Part shown: positions 64,000 to 64,000 of the stretch, piece after piece | Layout: each line of letters starts with the position of its first letter | Numbering within the stretch: the first letter of the stretch is position 1 | Source of the DNA: Streptomyces olivaceoviridis | Lineage (GTDB): Bacteria > Actinomycetota > Actinomycetes > Streptomycetales > Streptomycetaceae | DNA: 64,000 nucleotides | Direction: 5' to 3' | Assembly: GCF_014650115.1 (NCBI RefSeq) | Contig: NZ_BMUI01000007.1 | Coordinates: 124,001 to 188,000 of the forward strand | Notes under the pieces: generated by a model | Seen by the model: the letters and a program-made list of their open reading frames with translations, nothing else | Databases searched by the model: none | What the model was told of the DNA's origin: nothing | Position numbers and translations under genes: made by a program

Positions 64000-64000
64000 G

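Overview
The window is a high-GC actinobacterial chromosome segment, almost certainly Streptomyces or a close relative. The signs are very high third-position GC, frequent GTG and TTG starts, several start codons placed 6-8 nt after a -10 box (leaderless transcripts), and families typical of the genus: DUF397, HTH/DUF5753, DUF6879, Lsr2, and sugar ABC importers without their own ATPase. The first and last genes run off the window.

Layout. (1) 1-2.1 kb: the end of a periplasmic-binding-protein-like gene and an HD-domain protein. (2) 2.2-14.9 kb: a defence-type island with an HTH/N6-adenine methylase/TRD fusion, a type I restriction-modification set hsdM-hsdS-hsdR in which hsdR is frameshifted, a soluble Ser/Thr kinase, and a UvrD-like helicase with a RelE/ParE-like N-terminal domain. 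(3) 14.9-21.5 kb, minus strand: a beta-glucan utilisation operon (solute-binding lipoprotein, two permeases, GH1 beta-glucosidase, secreted GH16 glucanase). (4) 21.8-23.0 kb: a secreted phospholipase D-like protein.

(5) 23.1-36.8 kb: a 13.7-kb integrated element in the 3' end of a tRNA-Leu(GAG) gene. It is bounded by a 23-bp direct repeat and carries candidate integrase arm sites at both ends. It encodes a tyrosine integrase, an AlpA/Xis-like protein, a divergently transcribed regulator with twin palindromic operators, a DUF3987-like replication ATPase, an Lsr2-type protein with a BRCT domain, a terminase-small-subunit-like protein, an HNH nuclease and a DUF397/HTH/DUF6879 cargo set. No FtsK/Tra-like transfer gene or virion structural gene is visible. 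A mobilisable or phage-satellite-like element fits better than a self-conjugative AICE; this is an inference.

(6) 37.1-59.2 kb: an oxalate-to-CO2 island. Divergent operons carry succinyl-CoA-ligase-like subunits plus an aldehyde dehydrogenase, and oxalyl-CoA decarboxylase, formyl-CoA transferase and an ADP-forming acyl-CoA ligase. Then follow a decayed and an intact oxalate/formate MFS transporter, a GntR/FadR regulator, a KAS III enzyme, another transporter with a 42-aa small subunit, a ketopantoate-reductase-like protein, a split NAD-linked formate dehydrogenase and FdhD. Oxalate enters by the OFA carriers, is activated by Frc, decarboxylated by Oxc to formyl-CoA, and released formate is oxidised to CO2 with NADH. 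Related GTATGC/GTAGAC half-sites in three intergenic regions suggest one GntR regulon.

(7) 59.3-64 kb: an isochorismatase-like protein, a divergent MarR/quinone-oxidoreductase pair with three palindromic operators, a secreted sialidase and part of a bile-acid:sodium symporter-like gene. All calls rest on reading the sequence; no database search was run.
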